NCBI RefSeq assembly: GCF_051020765.1
Contig: NC_134940.1
Location: 15,761,712-15,825,711, forward strand
Reading direction: 5' to 3'
DNA length: 64,000 bases
From: Lasioglossum baleicum
Lineage: Eukaryota; Arthropoda; Insecta; Hymenoptera; Halictidae
The position numbers and the translations under genes are program-made. The number at the start of each line of letters is the position of its first letter. Positions within the stretch are counted from its first letter, which is position 1. The notes under the pieces are model-generated. The model worked only from the letters and a program-made list of their open reading frames with translations, did not search any database and was not told where the DNA came from. This document shows positions 37,516 to 51,400 of the stretch, piece by piece.

Positions 37516-37594
37516 GATCTTCAAAAGAAAATCGATGCTTGAACAATTCGATGAAAAATGGAATCTATGTATATTATTTCAGCTTGGAGTCATG

Positions 37595-40500
37595 CTACAG
37601 TTTAGTTATGCCTACAATTTCGGTCTTGTTGCTGTCGGTAGAGGACTCCCTACGCAGACACACGTTTCGTTCCTGGACGTTTTTCGCGCAAGCCATTTCC
37701 GCCTGTTGCCGCAGCATTCGCGCCATAGTTGGTCCCGTGTTCTCCACCATCTGCGAAAAGACCCCGTCCGGATTGTCGCGTAGGAGCTCGTGAGGGCATC
37801 CGAATTCCTGTTTTCGCAAACCGTTCGTGAGTCAATCGCGTTCCTTGCCATTTCCATGCTACAATGTAGAATATAATACTTTGAAACTGAATCGTACCTC
37901 GATGCGTCCAGCATCCATCACTATGATTCTGTCGCAGTCGATGATGGTGTTGAGCCGGTGGGCGACGGTGATGACCGTGCAGTCGGCGAATCTGGTTCGA
38001 ATCGTCTGCTGGATCAATGCGTCGGTTCTGAAACGAAGCAGAGTTACCGTGAAGAGATACGCGACCGTGATCACATTTCAGTTCGGGGAAAAACGGGATT
38101 ACTGGTTGTCGATGTTGGCGGTGGCCTCGTCCAACACGAGAATGCGATTGTTCCTTAAGATCGCCCTGGCTAGACATATCAGTTGCCTCTGGCCGATGCT
38201 CATGTTGCTTCCGCTGCGTTCTATCATCTGATCGAGGTGCAGGTGGCTGAGCTCCACTTGGTGAAGGCTGTCCCACAGCTTCGCGTCGTCGTACGAGTTG
38301 AACGGGTCCAGGTTGTTGCGCACGCTGTTCGAGAAGAGGAACGGCTGCTGAGGAATGATGGATATCTTGGAGCGGAGCTCGTGCAGCCCTATCGTGCTCG
38401 CGTCTATCCCGTCGATCTCGATTTTTCCCTGCAACCCTTCGGGGAACAGCCGAAACAGGACCGATATCAGCGACGATTTTCCCGCGCCGGTTCTGCCCAC
38501 CACGCCAACCTTCCATCCCGGCTCTAATTTCACGTTCAGGTCCTACAATGAAGTCATACTACGGAGTGGTAGCAGAATAACCACGTTCCCAAATAGCAAT
38601 CTCTAATTACCTTGAGGACGGCTGGCTGATCCAGACTGTATCGAAGATTGACGTTCCGCAAGCTCACAAGACCGCGCTGCGGCCAGCTCGGTGGCGGCGG
38701 ATTGCTACTTTGCCAGTCTCCTTCTGACGGCAACACGGTGTACTCCAACAACCTCGACACCGATGCCATGAAAGCTAGCATGCGGTTAATTTGCTTTACA
38801 CCATGCGGCAAGGTACCGAGTATGATGCTCGACTGCGTCAGAGCCAAGCCGACGTGACCGCTGAGGACAGTACCTGACAGAGCAAATCATCATCCTCTAA
38901 AGAGCCGGCATCGTTCCATTTCATTGATGAAGTTTCAACGTTATATGGCAGTGATCGTACAAAAAACTGTGTATTGTACATTTAGCATAGGTTTACTATC
39001 TCAGAAATCAGCCAACCAGTCGATCCGTTAAAACGATTAGCCGAGCGCACCGTTATGGATGCGTACTGTGACCCAACGAAGACTTACTGTCGTCGATTAG
39101 GATGAAGGAGAATGCGACGCACGTGTAGAAGATAGACATCAGAAGGTCTATGTAAAGGCTAATTGATGAAGTCGCGATTGTCAGCATGCACCATGCGCCG
39201 CCGTGAACGTCCTGCAGCTGGTTGAACTGATGTTCCAACAGTTTCGTCACATCGGGCCCGCTGGTTTTAATCGTGCTCAGGCCCTCCATCGTAGCGTTCA
39301 CGTGCGCGAACACAGGGCTCTTGGCTGAAATGGGATTGGGCTCGGATCATGTCAGTGACACAGTTGGCAAAAGTACTGGTATTCACCTACGCTTTCCAGC
39401 TGCTTCAGGCGTGTCACATTTTTCGAACCGCTCGCCCACAGAAAATAACAGATGACGCCAATGATCAGGATAGCAATCGCCATCCAGTAATTGCAAATCA
39501 CTATGACAACGATGCAGCCACACACCACCAACATAACTTGAATTGTTTCTAGCATCGCCGAGGGTAGCATTTCGTCTACGTTGCCTACATCCTTGGTAAA
39601 TCGATTGAAAATCCTGCCTGTAATGGCAAACGTTTTTCAAATAGCCGATCGAGCTATTTCTGTTCTATCGGAAGGAATGGTAATAAATTAATATAGTCTG
39701 TTTACCGGATTGATTACGATGGAAGAACGACAACGATGTCCCCATCAGGTTCGAGAACATCGCGTCGTAAAGGTTCTGGTTGGACTTCGAACACACCCAT
39801 ACAAAGTAAAGATTTCGCGCCACCACGGCCACTATGCACAACAGAATGACGAACGTGTAAAGGTATACAGCGTCTGTGGTCGTCAGGAGACCGTATCTGT
39901 CCAGCGTGAATATACTTCCAAAAAAAGTGTTGTTGCGCGGGAAATGTTCATACGAGGATCGGGAAATGTTGCTTTCAAGGGATTGTCTAGTGGCCTCCAC
40001 GTTCGACCAGTAAGATAGCCACATATCATTGCCGCTGACAACTACTTGGGAAAAGATGACAGCCAACGCCAACACTGTCAGCAAAACTAATGATCCACCT
40101 TGCTTGAAGTAATCCCTGTACACGTTGCCGGAGTTCCGATTGGTAGCAGACATCTCGTTGTCGTCGTCCAACTGGAACTCTGCGGCATCGTAGTCGTAAG
40201 ACATCTGTAACCATAGAGATACCGCAATACGTTCCATTCGATTCCGCGACGTGAACGTAAACAGAACTATTCCATATACAAACCCTGCTGCTGACGGCGG
40301 ACACCACCGAAACTCTGGCCATGCTTAGCTGGCTGATTCTCCTATCCGATTCCACCGGTTCCACCGACATCTTGATATCTTTGATTACGCTGACGAATTT
40401 CGCCGAGGATTTGGACAGTTCGTTGTACGACCCTTGCATTTTCACCATACCCTTTAACACGAGAGGATCAACGTGTTCGTTGAGTATAGCACGGAGGACA

Positions 40501-43500
40501 ACTTCATGCATACTACTTGACGATACATACTCGATCCAAGACCGCGATAGAATCGGTGTGCTCGATGAACTGCAGCTGATGGGTCACCAGAACTCTCGTC
40601 TTCTTGTGAAGATACTGCTGGATGCATTTCTGGAAGAGGTGTTTGGCTACTTTGGCGTCGACGGCGCTCAACGGGTCGTCCAGCAGATAAATGTCGGCTT
40701 GTTTGTAGACAGCCCTAGCTAGGTTCACTCGAGCTCTCTGACCCCCGGACAATGCCGATCCATTCTCGCCGACGCTGGTCATGTCTCCGTGAGGAAGCTG
40801 TTGGAAATCCTTGGTCAACGCACAAGCCTTGGTCACCTGCAACACACGGTACAGCATACAAGATCCGCTCTCTACTCGAATACGAAATGTTCGAATCAAA
40901 AAGGGGAGCGGAAAACCGAAAACCTAGAGAGAGAGCTTACGGCGACGTATCTCGCGTTGTCGTACTGCTGCCCGAACAGGATATTGTCCCTGATGGTTCC
41001 CGAGAACAGCCACGGGTCCTGACTGGCGTATGAGATGGTCAGATTCGGTTTGTCGACGATGAAACCATGCGTGGTACTGTCGACGTTTCCTGTGGCTCCG
41101 CTGCTCACTTGGACGGTGCCAGCTCGCAGGGGTAGCTCCTTTAAAAGCAGATGTAGGATGGAGGACTTGCCGGAACCGACGCAGCCAACAACCGCGAACA
41201 ATTCTCCGGATCGAATCTCCATCGAAACCTGCGACAATGTCGGCGGTAACTGTTCGGGCACCCAATTTGCGTACACCCGATCCAGCGTGACGGAAACCGG
41301 CGTGGTATCGTCGATACGCGTCACCGGTGCATTTTTACGGCCATTTTTCAGTTCGAGTGACTCGTCGGCCCATCTATTGTTTGTTTTCTGGATGGTTTTC
41401 TGCAAACGCGAACTACCGTTCTGTACCGCTCGATCCTGCGATGTCCCTTGGCATTGTTCGTCCAGTAATAAGAAATTCTAAAAATGTACATACGGGCTAT
41501 AGTTCGAATCAAGGAAAGCAGTTCTGCCATTTCATACTTATACTACGTATGAAAGCTATGTAACTTTTAACTGTTTATATCGTTAACGTTTCAACTACTA
41601 ATATTTTACATATATCATTAGAAACATGTAAACTACCACCGTGTAAAAGTACGTTCAATTCGAAAATGACCACCTCGAGCCTTTCCCTTGGAAGCGATGA
41701 GTAGTGAGCTGGAAAGCCTCGCTTAGGACACGAACCTGTAATCTGTCAATGGTGACGCGAGTTTCTGACAACTGTATCAAGCTCAGCGGAAAGAGAAAAG
41801 CCATGGTCAGTTGAAGCATCTCGAAGAAGGCGGATAGCGTGAACGTGATGTCCGAACGAAGCTTGTACCCGCTCAGCACGGTGATTACGAGGGTGATGAA
41901 CAGGACGATCCTTGCGGTCAGCACCACGTTGGACAGATAACCGGCGTATATGTACTTGCACTTTCGAATTTTCAGTATCTCGTTCTTCCTGATCCCGGTT
42001 AAAATGTGGGAGAACGGTTTCTCCCAGGCGTACATCTTGATCACCTTTGCGGAAACCGAAATAATTGTCATGTGTTGTCTGTTGTCTGTTATCTGTTGAC
42101 TCTGTTGTCTGCGTCTCAGGGTCACCGATCCAACATATCGCTTACCTGTATACCCGCTATCAACTCTTGCATCAATTGTACCCTTTCGTCCGTCAACCTG
42201 GCGATCTGTTGTCTCAGCTTCCTCATCACGTTGACGGTGATAAAATGCATCGGAAGCGGCAGAATCACCAGAGCTACTATACCGACTAGTGTCACGAGGC
42301 CGATCATGGTCCACATCAACGAACCAATTATTATCAACTGTGATCGTAGAATAGATTTATAGAACTTGATCGTGAGAGATATCTGGCTAGTTACCTGAAG
42401 AGGCGATATCCAAATGAAATGAACGTAGACGCAGAAAAGGTCGAAACGCTGGAGGTCGTTGCTGAGCAAGTTGGCGACCTGACCATTAGTAGTTTGCGTC
42501 AACGCGCTCTTGCTCAGCCGTAAAATCTGCAGAAGGAAATGTTTCTTAGCAGACGACGAACAGAGATCGCACGACGTTCAGGGAACCAAGAAAATTCGTA
42601 AGTAGACTGCGGATCTTTATGCAAAATAAAAATTGTTTCCTTAATCATTTTTAGGAATTGAAAATGTCTAGGTAATCCCAAATTCATCTCATTTATCAAT
42701 TACAGTAGGTTCCCTCTTAATCGGCTCTTACAGATGTGGATGTCTGTTCAGATAAACAAGTGGTCGTCTAATCCGAATTCTATATAAACAATGGATTCAA
42801 AAGGTATTTAAATACTACATTTTCGATTCTCTAAAAGTTGTCGACATTTCAATTGTGATGATTCCGTGAAAATATGTACATAGTATAATTGTATGCCTGG
42901 ACTAATTTTATAGTTTGAAGTCTCTACTTTTACAAAGGAGACGTACCGAAGGGATGAACAGAGCCGTTTCCGAACGAGTAAAGAGTTTCCAGAAACCGAA
43001 ATAGTTCTTACCTGACGTTCTAATAGTTTTTAAGTGACGTTATCATGGTTGCGATTCCTAACTATCGCTTGACCTTGTATGATGCTCGCTTCTTTAGTAT
43101 GTTATCTTTTACGTGTGGACTTGACGCAAATCGGATGGATTGCAAAACCGAAGAGACCCGTTTCCTTTGAGGGTCTAATTGGGGATTCGTAATTGCGACG
43201 AATGAATGCACTCGGACGAAGTATTATGGATACAGGGAATGATCGGTTACCTTTTTATAAATGAGAGAGGAGCACGCGATTCGCAGTTTCATGGCTAGTT
43301 GTATTTGTAGCTGTGCAACGTGGTGTACAATGAATCTGGTTAAGAACACCAACGATATCATGCCGCCTGCGTAGATCAGCGCCTCGTTTTTGATGAGCCT
43401 GATATCGTCGTTGCCGCGATCGAAGTAACTGATCACATAGGCCTGCAGGGAAGCCATCAACGGATTCAGGACCGCGACGTTCATGGCCATCATTATTCCG

Positions 43501-44546
43501 GTGATCGCGAATTCCTTGCGGAACGTTCGCAGCAGAGCAGCCCATAACGAGGGGCCATTCTTTTCTTTCGACTTTGCCGTGTCCATTTCGATGCTTGCCG
43601 TGTCCTCTTGTTTCAACTTGGTCAATTCTCGCTCCCATGACCTTTGTTTTCGAATTTCGTACTCGTTAATCATTAATCAATATTTCCGTGGCGACCGACA
43701 CTTCGTCTAGAAATGATTTGAAGCCACGATTAATGCTTACTTGTTCAATCGGTTAGCAAGTCTCTCGGATTCGTTGTTTCTGGGGGGAAAATAGAGATCC
43801 GGCAATTCCAATTCCGTCTTGGCACCTTTCAACATCAATCTCCAAGACCACCTGTCATCATAACAATTAGACAGCGAATCTTCCGCCGATATTCCCGTCT
43901 CTATAGAAACTAGAATAGCGGAGGAATTGAAAATGTTCCGATAGGCCGTAAATTGTATACATTTACGATAAAACCGACTGAGCGATACCCAAACGAATAT
44001 ACATATACAAATATAGAAACTTTTCGGAATCTTTCGCGTATCGTTAAACTATATTGAACTTATATCAATTATTCTGAGAAAAAAAGTGGTTGATCAATAT
44101 TTCTGTAACTTTTATTTACTGTAATCGATGTAGACAACTTTTATTTTCCGAACGCTTCGATACATTGAGTGCCAGTCAGACAGTCTCAAAAATTTCTCTA
44201 ATTAAATTAAACTAAAAAGCTGAAGATGTGTGGTTTACTCAAGGTACGCTCTCAACCTTCTTGCGTTGTGCAGATCTGAACAAAGTCTGTTACTCTCCAT
44301 ACAATGAGTCCGAAAATCGTTTATAGGTAAATGTAGGCAAATAACTGTTCCTCAAATATCTTCGAGATGTGGCACTCAATGTGGTAAGTGGTTCGCAATT
44401 CAGAAAAGGAGAAGCGCTAAGCGGGCACGAGTAAACAAATAAAATATACGATTCAATGATCGGGACACTCACGCAAAGAATAATTTGCTTAGTGGACCAG
44501 CTTTGTCTTTCGGGTTCCGTTTCGTGTACACCGTTTTCGACTCCAT
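37595..44546 (-). CDS. ABCC-type ATP-binding cassette transporter, copy A (MRP4 / lethal(2)03659-like)
   Basis: Sixteen exons: 44546-44473, 43851-43741, 43641-43251, 42526-42395, 42337-42146, 42044-41736, 41477-40941, 40836-40531, 40451-40284, 40204-39706, 39617-39387, 39324-39088, 38873-38611, 38542-38103, 38027-37898, 37807-37595 (stop), 1410 aa. It is a full TMD1-NBD1-TMD2-NBD2 plasma-membrane exporter of organic anions or conjugates by family; the substrate is unknown. NBD1: Walker A GCVGSGKSS, signature LSGGQRAR, Walker B YLLDDPLSAVD (Asp instead of catalytic Glu, as usual in ABCC), H-loop VTHQ. NBD2: Walker A GRTGAGKSS, signature MSIGQRQ, Walker B LVLDEATANID, H-loop VAHR. VIKMYAWEKPF marks TMD1. 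NBD exons are almost identical to copy B; TMD exons are not. Intron 42338-42394 is only 57 bp and stop-free. The acidic linker EFQLDDDNEM precedes TMD2. Confidence 0.94.
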
Positions 44547-45487
44547 TATTCCGTCCGAAATTAAATCAATACTTCGTACATACAGAGTAACCGTGCAACA
44601 ATGTCGCTTGAACGAGCTTCGAAGCGGATTTTGTATTAAAATTTATTCATACTGATACATGACTTAGTACACGTGTCATTTCAAACAAGGTAGCATGCGT
44701 ACAAATTATACGTACGCGGAAGCTATAATCTTCCGCAAAATAGGAGTCGAAGGAACTTTGAACGATCGAAACTATGACCGAAGTAGCACTGATTCTATCG
44801 CATCAAATTCGATAACACGATCGTTATCGTTACATGCTTTCGTCAACCTGATTGTTTTTTGGCGATCGCGCGATAAACTACTCAGTAATATGGTTTCGAT
44901 ATTCTTACAGAATCATTTTGTGCAGATACAAGAACACAAATAACCGAGGCCAACGGAGCCGTTCAGGAGCGGCATGTTGCCAGCAAATTCTACTGCAATG
45001 GCAACGAGTAGTCTAGCCTGGAGCAGTAAATAGGTTGAACCACCCTGTATCTCGAAGAGATGATTATGCTTTAAGATTGATTTAACTATGCGTCTTGAAC
45101 AAGGAAAATGCTTACATCCGTAGATTAGGTCCAACATAGGCGCTGTTTCAAATTTGACTAGCCCTTCCTAATTAAACGGAAAGTAAAAAGGTTCAATTTT
45201 TCATTAGTAGACGGTAAAAACAAGTAGGTGTAATTTAAAGCATAATTTAAAAGTTTCAACATGTTGGCCACAGGTTATAAAAATGACTAACAGAAGAAAG
45301 AAATTTGGCTTCTGCTTATTGTACGCGCTGCAAGCAACTTATAAACCCACTAACTAAAAGTTCCACTTTAAACTGCATAAAAGTTTCGCTAACTAAAAGT
45401 TCCACTTTAAACTGCATAAAAGTTCCACAAAAATCCACGGTCTGTTCATTAGCTATCACTTGTGTGTTATTTCATCCTATTAACGTA
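44547..45487. other. Spacer between ABCC-A and ABCC-B; upstream region of A
   Basis: The first about 570 bp align with the sequence upstream of copy B (53305-53970), so the duplicated unit includes the promoter. Shared blocks include TAAAATTTATTCATAC (about 44637), ACATGCTTTCGTC-type sequence (about 44835) and CTATGCGTCTTG (about 45089). Beyond about 45120 similarity stops. The rest holds a 39-bp tandem duplication (45350-45427) and the 3' UTR of copy B. Confidence 0.65.
45350..45427. repeat. 39-bp tandem duplication
   Basis: Two adjacent copies of a 39-bp unit containing AAGTTCCACTTTAAACTGCA, differing near the ends. It lies in the likely 3' UTR of ABCC-B (minus strand). Confidence 0.85.
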
Positions 45488-48400
45488 TTATAGTGAAGTC
45501 TGAGCAATAATTTCAGTGTTGTCTCCGTCAATGGAAGAAGGCTGCTCCTCCAAAGGCAGACATGAACCAGAGTAGGACTTCTCCGCTTCTTGCCGCAGAA
45601 TTCGCGCCATAGCTGGCCCCGTGTTGTTCACCATCTGCGAAAAGACCCCGTTCGGATTGTTGCGCAGGAGCTCGTGAGGGCAGCCGAATTCCTGTTTTCG
45701 CAAACCGTTCGTGAGTCAATCGCGTTCCTCGCCATTTCAATGCTACCATGTAGAATATAATACTTTAAAACTGAACCGTACCTCGATGCGTCCAGCGTCC
45801 ATCACTATGATTCTGTCGCAGTCGATGATGGTGTTGAGGCGGTGAGCAACGGTGATGACCGTGCAGTCGGCGAACTTGGTTCGAATCGTCTGCTGGATCA
45901 ATGCGTCGGTTCTGAAACGAATCAGAGTTACCGTGAAGAGATACGCGACCGTGATCACATTTCAGTTCGGGGAAAAACGGGATTACTGGTTGTCGATGTT
46001 GGCGGTGGCCTCGTCCAACACGAGAATGCGATTGTTCCTTAAGATCGCCCTGGCTAGACATATCAGTTGCCTCTGGCCGATGCTCAGGTTGCTTCCGCTG
46101 CGTTCTATCATCTGATCGACTTGCAGGTGGCTTAGCTCCACTTGGTGAAGGCTGTCCCACAGCTTCGCGTCGTCGTACGAGTTGAACGGGTCCAGGTTGT
46201 TGCGCACGCTGTTCGAGAAGAGGAACGGCTGCTGAGGAATGATGGATATCTTGGAGCGGAGCTCGTGCAGCCCTATCGTGCTCGCGTCTATCCCGTCGAT
46301 CTCGATTTTTCCCTGCAACCCTTCGGGGAACAGCCGAAACAGGACCGATATCAGCGACGATTTTCCCGCGCCGGTTCTGCCCACCACGCCAACCTTCCAT
46401 CCCGGCTCTAATTTCACGTTCAGGTCCTACAATGAAGTCATACTACGGAGTGGTAGCAGAATAACCACGTTCCCAAATAGCAATCTCTAATTACCTTGAG
46501 GACGGCTGGCTGATCCAGACTGTATCGAAGATTGACGTTCCGCAAGCTCACAAGACCGCGCTGCGGCCAGCTCGGTGGCGGCGGATTGCTACTTTGCCAG
46601 TCTCCTTCTGACGGCAACACGGTGTACTCCAACAACCTCGACACCGATGCCATGAAAGCTAGCATGCGGTTAATTTGCTTTACACCATGCGGCAAGGTAC
46701 CGAGTATGATGCTCGACTGCGTCAGAGCCAAGCCGACGTGACCGCTGAGGACAGTACCTGACAGAGCAAATCATCATCCTCTAAAGAGCCGGCATCGTTC
46801 CATTTCATTGATGAAGTTTCAACGTTATATGGCAGTGATCGTACAAAAAACTGTGTATTGTACATTTAGCATAGGTTTACTATCTCAGAAATCAGCCAAC
46901 CAGTCGATCCGTTAAAACGATTAGCCGAGCGCACCGTTATGGATGCGTACTGTGACCCAACGAAGACTTACCGTCGTCGATTAGGATGAAGGAGAATGCG
47001 ACGCACGTGTAGAAGATAGACATCAGAAGGTCTATGTAAAGGCTAATTGATGAAGTCGCGATTGTCAGCATGTACCATGCGCCGCCGTGAACGTCCTGCA
47101 GCTGGTTGAACTGATTTTCCAACAGTTTCGCCACTTCGGGCCCGCTGGATTTAATCGTGCTCAGACCCTCCATCGTAGCGTTCACGTGCGCGAACACAGG
47201 ACTTTTCGCTGAAATGGCGAATTGAAATCGCGATCGGATTATGTCAGTGACACAATCGGCACAAGTTCTGGTACTCACCTACACTTTCCAGCTGCTTCAG
47301 GCGTGTTATGATTTTTGAACCGTTCGCCCACAAGAAATAAAAGATCACGCCAATAATCAGGAGAGGAATGACCATCCAGTTATTGCAAATCAGTATGACA
47401 ACGATGCAACCACACACCACCAACATAACTTGAATTGCCTCCAGCATCGTTATAGGTAGCATTTCGTCTACGTTGCCTACATCCTTGGTAAATCGATTGA
47501 AAATCCTGCCTGTAATGGCAAACGTTTTTCAAATAGCCGATCGAGCTATTTCTGTTCTATCGGAAGGAATGGTAATAAATTAATATAGTCTGTTTACCGG
47601 ACTGATTACGATGGAAGAACGACAACGACGTCCCCAGCACGTTCGAGAACATTGTGTCGTGAAGGTTCTGGTTGGACTTCGAACACACCCATATAAAGTA
47701 CAGATTTCGCCCCACCACGACCACTATGCACAACAGAATGACGAACGTGTAAAGGTATACAGCGTCTGTGGTCGTCAGGAGACCGTATCTGTCAAGCGTG
47801 AAGATACTTCCCAAAAAAGGATTGTTGCGCGGGAAATGTTCATACGAGGAACGGGAAATGTTGCTTTCAAGGGATCGTCTAGTCCCCTCCATGTTCGTCC
47901 AGTAAGATAGCCACATATCATTGCCGCTGACAACTACTTGGGAGAAGATGACTGCCAACGCCAACACAGCCAGCAGAACGATTGATGCACCGTGCTTGAA
48001 GTACTCTTTGTACACGTTGCCGGAATTCCGATTGGTATCAGACATCTCGTTGTCGTCGTCCACCTGGAACTCTGCGGCATCGTAGTCGTAAGATATCTGT
48101 AACCATAGAGATATCGCAATACGTTCCATTCGATTCCGCGACGTGAACGTAAACAGAATTATTCCATATACAAACCCTGCTGCTGACAGCGGACACCACC
48201 GAAACTCTGGCCATGCTTAGCTGGCTGACTCTTCTATCCGATGGCAACGGGGACAAAAGCGCATCCTTAGATTCTTTTTGCCTGGTGGCTTCCACCGACA
48301 TCTTGATATCTTTGATTACGCTGACGAATTTCGCCGAGGATTTGGACAGTTCGTTGTACGACCCTTGCATTTTTACCATACCCTTTAACAAGAGAGGATC

Positions 48401-51400
48401 AATGTGCTCGTTGAGTATAGCACGGAGGATAATTAAATGCGTACTACTTGACAAGACATACTCGATCCACAACCGCGATGGATTCGGTGTGCTCGATGAA
48501 CTGCAGCTGGTGGGTTACCAGAACCCTCGTCTTCTTGCGAAGATACTGCTGGATGCATTTCTGGAAGAGGTGTTTGGCTACTTTGGCGTCGACAGCGCTC
48601 AACGGGTCATCCAGCAGGTAAATGTCGGCTTGTTTGTAGACGGCCCTAGCTAGGTTCACTCGAGCTCTCTGACCCCCGGACAATGCCGATCCATTCTCGC
48701 CGACGCTGGTCATGTCTCCGTGAGGAAGCTGTTGGAAATCCTTGGTCAACGCACAAGCCTTGGTCACCTGCAACACACGGTACAGCATACAAGATCCGCT
48801 CTCTACTCGAATACGAAATGTTCGAATCAAACAGGGGAGCGGAAAACCGAAAACCTAGAGAGAGAGAGCTTACGGCGACGTATCTCGCGTTGTCGTACTG
48901 CTGCCCGAACAGGATATTGTCCCTGACGGTTCCCGAGAACAGCCACGGTTCCTGACTGGCGTATGAGATGGTCAGATTCGGTTTGTCGACGATGAAACCA
49001 TGCGTGGTACTGTCAACGTTTCCTGTGGCTCCGCTGCTCACTTGGACGGTGCCAGCTCGCAGGGGTAGCTCCTTTAAAAGCAGATGTAGGATGGAGGACT
49101 TGCCGGAACCGACGCAGCCAACAACCGCGAACAATTCTCCGGATCGAATCTGCATCGAAACCTGCGACAATGTCGGCGGTAACTGTTCGGGCACCCAATT
49201 TGCGTACACCCGATCCAGCGTGACGGAAACCGGCGTGGTATCGTCGATACGCGTCACCGGTGCATTTTTACGGCCATTTTTCAGTTCGAGTGACTCGTCC
49301 GCCCATCTATTGTTTGTTTTCTGGATGGTTTTCTGCAAACGCGAACTACCGTTCTGTACCGCTCGATCTTGCGATGTCCCTTGGCATTGTTCGTCCAGTA
49401 ATAAGAATTTCTAAAAAACATATACGGGCTGTAATTCTTATCAAGGAAAGCAGTTCTGCCATTTCATACTTATACTACGTATGGAAGGTATGTAATTTTT
49501 AACTGTTTATATCAGTAATGTTTCAACTCCTAATATTTTACATACATATATCACTAGAAACATGTAGAATACCACCGTGCAAAAGTACTTTCAATTCAAA
49601 ACCGACCACCTCGGGTCCTTCCCTTGGAAGCGATGAGTAGTGTGGGCATGAAAGCCTCGCTTCGGACACGTACCTGTATCCTGTCAATGGTGACGCGAGT
49701 TTCTGATAAGTGTATCATAGCCAGAGGAAAGAAAAACGCGACGGTCAGCTGAAGCATCTCGAAGTAGTTGGATAGCGTGAACGCGGTATCCGAACGAAGC
49801 TCGTCCCCGTTCAGTACGGTGAACACGATGGTGGTGTACAGGACGATCCTTGCGGTCAGCACCACGTTGGCCAGATAAACGGCGTATATGTACGCGCTCT
49901 TTCGAATTCTCATTATCTCCTTCCTCCTGACTGTGTTTATAATGTCCGAGAATGGTTTCTCCCAGGCGTACATCTTGATCACCTATGCAGAAACCGAAAT
50001 AATTGTCATGTGTACTCTGTTGTTCTCGTCTCGATGCCACCGACGCGACATATCGCTTACCTGTATACCCGCTATCAACTCTTGCATCAATTGTACCCTT
50101 TCGTCCGTCAACCTGGCGATCTGTTGTCTCAACGTCCTCATCACTTTGACGGTGATAGAGTGTATCGGAAACGACAGAATGATCAGAGCTCCTATACCGA
50201 CAAACGTCACGAGCCCGATCCTCGTCCACATCAACGAACCGATCAGTATCATCTGCGATCGTAAGAAACAAACCGATACCTATGGTGTTTCACTCTCTCC
50301 TCTCGTTACAAAGACTCATAATATCGCCTCGCGAAAGCGATATAATCCCGAACAGATTTTTAGAACTTCATCGTGAGAAATATTTGGCGAGTTACCTGAA
50401 GTGGCGATATCCAAATGAAATTAACGAAGTCGCAGAATTGGTCGAAACGCTGGAGGTCGTTGCTGAGCAAGTTGACGACGTGACTACTGGTAGTTTGCGT
50501 CAACGCGCTCTTACTCAGTCGTAAAATCTGCAGAAAGAAATGTTTCTTAGCCGACGGCGCACAGAGATCGCACAACGTTCAGGGTACCAAGAAACTTCGT
50601 AACTAAACTGCGGTTCTTTATGCAAAATAAAAATTGTTTCTTTAATCATTTTTAGGAATTGAAAATTTCTAGATAATCCCAAATTCTTCTCATTTATCAA
50701 TTATAGTAGGCTACCTCTCAACCGGCTCTTACGGCTGTGGATGTCTGTTCAGATAAACCAGTGGTCGTCTAATCCGAATTCTACATAAACAATGGATTCA
50801 AAAGGTATTTAAATACTATATTTTCGATTCTCTAAAAGTTGTCGACATTTCAATTGTGATGATTCCGTGAAAACAAATACATGGTATGTATAATTATATT
50901 AATTATATGCCTGGAGACTAATTTTGTAGTTTGAAGTCTCTACTTTTGCAAAGGAAACGTACCGAAGGGATAAAAAGAACCGTGTATTTAAATAGTTCTT
51001 ATCTGACGTTCTAATAGTTTTTAAGTAACGTTATCATCGTCGCGATTCCTAACTATCGCTTGACCGTGGATAATGCTCGCTTCTTTAGTATGTTATCTTG
51101 TACGTGTGAACTTGACGCTGATCGGATGGATTGCAAAACCGAAGAAACGCGCGTCCTTTGAATGTCTAATTGGGGATTCGCAATTGCGACGAATGAATGA
51201 ACTCGGACGAAGAGTATTACGAATACGGGGAATGATCGGTTACCTTTTTATAAATGAGAGAGGAGCACGCGATTCGCAGTCTCATGGCTAATTGAAATTG
51301 CAGCTGTGTTCCCTGGTGCACGATGAATGTCGTTAAAAACACCATCGATAGCATGGCGCCCGCGTAGATCAGAGCCTTGTTTTTGCTGAACCTAATACCA

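Larger units (their letters stand above)
31829..37594. other. Gene-poor interval between the LDLa/CUB gene and the ABCC array
   Basis: 5.8 kb of AT-rich sequence. The 3' UTR of the LDLa/CUB gene probably enters here (AATAAA near 32411). I see no supported coding exon. Recognisable items are two adjacent foldback elements (35486-36717), a short inverted-repeat element (37413-37515), a GA-rich run near 35060-35090, and a TTTATT at 37216-37221 that would serve as the AATAAA signal for ABCC-A on the minus strand. The small ORFs look random. Confidence 0.6.

Noticed and set aside
37650..38516. 288-codon minus-strand ORF (and its 211-codon twin at 45765-46400)
   Set aside because: Arg/His/Gln-rich out-of-frame reading of the ABCC NBD2 exon; the true frame carries the Walker and signature motifs. 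The two look conserved only because the DNA is duplicated.
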